A stretch of 7,861 nt of DNA from Candidatus Bipolaricaulis sp. Lineage in GTDB: Bacteria; Bipolaricaulota; Bipolaricaulia; Bipolaricaulales; Bipolaricaulaceae. Below the pieces are notes generated by a model, which did no database searches, was not told the DNA's origin, and saw only the letters and a list, made by a program, of their open reading frames with translations. Position 1 is the first letter of the stretch, and each line of letters starts with the position of its first letter. The stretch is taken from assembly GCA_020062805.1 (NCBI GenBank), contig JAGUVP010000310.1, forward strand, positions 1-7,861, in the 5' to 3' direction. Both the position numbers and the translations under genes were made by a program. This document shows positions 6,425 through 7,861 of this stretch, in pieces.

Positions 6425-6450
6425 CGATCTGCCCTTAAGTGTGGTAGGAT
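6421..6450 (+). promoter_or_regulatory. Candidate sigma-70-type promoter for hpf
   Basis: TTGACG (6421-6426, 5 of 6 to the -35 consensus) and TAGGAT (6445-6450, 4 of 6) are separated by 18 bases. A TGG just before the -10 makes an extended -10. The -35 overlaps the stop codon of the HerA-like gene. The start of transcription would fall near 6457, giving a leader of about 22 bases that carries GGGGTGAG, the hpf ribosome site. Confidence 0.6.
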
Positions 6451-6478
6451 GCGGGTGACCGAGGGGTGAGACCTTATC

Positions 6479-6997
6479 ATGAGGCTTCATATCGAGGAAC
6501 GATACGCTTCGGACTCGGATGCGCTGACAAAATACGTGGAGAAGAAGGTTGAATCCCTGTCGCGCTACTTTGACAGGATCTCGAAATTGGACGTGATCCT
6601 CGAGGTGGAAGGACCGGCGCAACGGGTGCAGATGATGGGGTATCTCGTTAACCACAAAGTCGTCAAGGCAAAGGTTGAGACGACCGACATGTACGCTTCG
6701 ATCGACCAGGCGGTGGATAAGATGCAGCGCCAGCTCGTACGTTACAAGGAGCGGCTGCGGGTGTCGCGCAAGACCAGTCCTGCAGTCTCCTCTCCAGGGC
6801 GGAGGGTGTCGTCAGGACCGAAGATCGAGATCGTGGATGACTACCCGTGTCAGCCTCTGACCCCGGAGGCTGCGGTTCGGGAACTGGAGCGGGGAGGGCG
6901 CGAATTCCTTGTGTTCTTCCAGGCCGAGGATGATCAGCCAGCGGTCCTGTTCCACCGTGGGGATGGTTCGTACGGCTTGGTGATCCCCCGTCGCTGA
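6479..6997 (+). CDS. hpf: Ribosome hibernation promoting factor, long form
   Basis: A 172-residue HPF of the long type, which pairs inactive 70S ribosomes into 100S dimers in slow growth or stress. The N-terminal S30AE domain (about 1-95) binds the decoding centre. It shows TKYVEKKVESLSRYFDRI (17-34), the strand/helix pattern around KAKVETTDMYASIDQAVDKM (63-82), and the basic KERLR. A Ser/Pro/Arg-rich linker (about 96-115) joins the C-terminal dimerisation domain (about 116-172), which has PLTPEAAVRELE (126-137), FLVFFQAEDD (143-152) and GDGSYGLVIP (161-170). The ATG at 6479 has GGGGTGAG 8 bases upstream. It has its own likely promoter, so its expression may be uncoupled from the ATPase gene. 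Confidence 0.94.
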   Translation: MRLHIEERYASDSDALTKYVEKKVESLSRYFDRISKLDVILEVEGPAQRVQMMGYLVNHKVVKAKVETTDMYASIDQAVDKMQRQLVRYKERLRVSRKTSPAVSSPGRRVSSGPKIEIVDDYPCQPLTPEAAVRELERGGREFLVFFQAEDDQPAVLFHRGDGSYGLVIPRR

Positions 6998-7002
6998 CAC
7001 TG

Positions 7003-7009
7003 AAGGAGG
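7003..7009 (+). promoter_or_regulatory. Strong Shine-Dalgarno before a gene without a standard start codon
   Basis: AAGGAGG is a near-perfect anti-anti-SD sequence, located 5 bases after the hpf stop. Four bases later comes ACG (7014), in frame with the conserved N-terminus of the PP-loop gene. No ATG, GTG or TTG lies in that frame between the upstream stop at 6981 and the PP-loop itself. The site therefore decides in favour of a start near 7014. Confidence 0.75.
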
Positions 7010-7013
7010 ACGA

Positions 7014-7861
7014 ACGCTCGCCCTTGCGCTGTACTCGGGAAGTTTGGCCAGCACTGTAGCCGTTCGCCTGGCCGAGCGCGCAGGGGTTACGCATCTTCGG
7101 CTCGTCTACTTTCGGTCTCCGTTCTTCTTGGGCGAGGAGGCGGTGGGCTTTCATGCTCACCGCTGGTTGGGAGGACTCCGTTTCCAGAGCATCACGTTGA
7201 AGCGGGGGTTCCTCTCGTTCGGCGGGCACGGGGGGGGACGGCCGTTCCCGTGCGCGGTGTGTCGCCGGCTCCTCCTGGAACGGGTGGAGCGCCTCGCGCG
7301 GCGCCTTCATGCCGACCTCGTGGTGACAGGGGATGTGGCAGGAGGTGAAGGCCTGGGCATTGAAGAACTTGTGGATTTGGATCGATCCCTGGGGCTCTCC
7401 GGCCGGGTCCTACGGCCGCTCTCGGCCCGTCTCCTTCCTCCAACCACGGCTGAGAGCGAAGGGAGGGTGAACCGCCAGGCTCTGCTGGGCCTCAAGCGCG
7501 GGGAGCGCCTCCGGGAGGACGTCGTTGCGGTGGCCAGGGATCTCGGTCTTGATCCCTGGCACGGTGAGCGGCAGTGCTTGCTGGCTGACGAGGAGTTCGT
7601 GCATCGCCTGCTACAGATCGACCCCGTAGATGGCGTTACCGAGAACCTGATCCAGCTTTTGCGGTTCAAGCATTTCTACCGGCTTGGATCTGCGGCTCAG
7701 GTTGTGGTGGCGCTGACCGCGGAAGAGCAGGTGCGCCTCCAGCCTCTGTTCTTGCCTTCGGATGTCCGTCTTTACGTTCAGATCCCGCGCTCCCCGTTGG
7801 CTCTCGTGCGGGCCCGTTGGTCTGAACATAGTCCGGAAGGCCGTGAAACGATCATCGCCGC
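7014..7861 (+). CDS. PP-loop ATPase, ThiI/MnmA-like tRNA sulfurtransferase family (cut by window edge)
   Basis: At least 282 residues, continuing past the right edge. An N-terminal PP-loop ATPase domain opens ALALYSGSLAST (3-14). A CAVC pair follows (C80, C83), then VVTGDVAGG (103-111), RVLRPLSARLLPPTTAESEG (131-150) and ERQCLLADEEF (185-195). The last part (about 205-282, with LLRFKHFYRLG and the strand-rich stretch after it) matches the NFACT-R_2/DUF814-type domain that follows the PP-loop in this family. Such proteins are usually annotated as thiouridylase or ThiI-like and are thought to thiolate tRNA. Here three family motifs deviate: the PP-loop SGGxDS is SGSLAS, GQRPMSQ is missing, and GGCLLTDP is RQCLLADE. 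A non-thiolating or altered role is possible. The proposed start is ACG 7014 after AAGGAGG. The next TTG (7044) would cut off the PP-loop. It lies 16 bases after hpf, probably in the same operon. Confidence 0.72.

Noticed and set aside
1..7861. CRISPR array, insertion sequence, tRNA, rRNA or prophage genes
   Set aside because: No repeated spacer pattern, terminal inverted repeats, transposase, integrase or cloverleaf-like sequence was seen on reading either strand, and coding sequence fills almost all of the window.

Overview
The window is a compact, G+C-rich piece of a bacterial core genome with two divergent gene blocks and no gene-free stretch longer than about 75 bases. The minus-strand block (3465 down to 1) is frr, an atpI-like gene, atpB, atpE, atpF, atpH and the start of atpA, which runs off the left edge. 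The plus-strand block (3533 to the right edge) is a CCA-adding/poly(A)-polymerase-type tRNA nucleotidyltransferase, a HerA/DUF87-family ATPase, a long-form ribosome hibernation promoting factor (hpf), and a partial PP-loop (ThiI/MnmA-like) gene that runs off the right edge.

Minus block: the genes are tightly packed. Starts and stops overlap or lie within a few bases, and several Shine-Dalgarno sequences sit on the preceding stop codon. The ribosome recycling factor gene precedes the membrane and stalk genes of an F-type ATP synthase, so all seven genes are probably one transcript starting in the 67-base divergent gap. The c subunit (AtpE) has a carboxylate in both helices plus a Thr after the essential Glu. 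This resembles the two-carboxylate Na+-type motif described for the Fusobacterium nucleatum rotor, so the enzyme may be sodium-coupled.

Plus block: the tRNA nucleotidyltransferase starts 5 bases after a GATAAT box and has no Shine-Dalgarno, suggesting a leaderless mRNA. The HerA-like ATPase has an intact ATPase core, a proline-rich linker and a C-terminal region I do not recognise. hpf has a good candidate promoter that overlaps the end of the ATPase gene. The last gene has a strong Shine-Dalgarno but no ATG, GTG or TTG where its conserved N-terminus begins; an ACG is the best-placed start. Its PP-loop and two other family motifs are degenerate.

Organism: high G+C, a c subunit of Na+ type, and housekeeping genes in unusual order suggest a deep-branching, probably anaerobic bacterium. 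A Bipolaricaulota/Acetothermia-like or similar lineage is possible, but this is a weak inference and nothing here settles it. I see no mobile element, CRISPR array, tRNA or rRNA. The genes look vertically inherited. The novelty is in motif changes, gene linkage and start signals rather than in an obvious new system.
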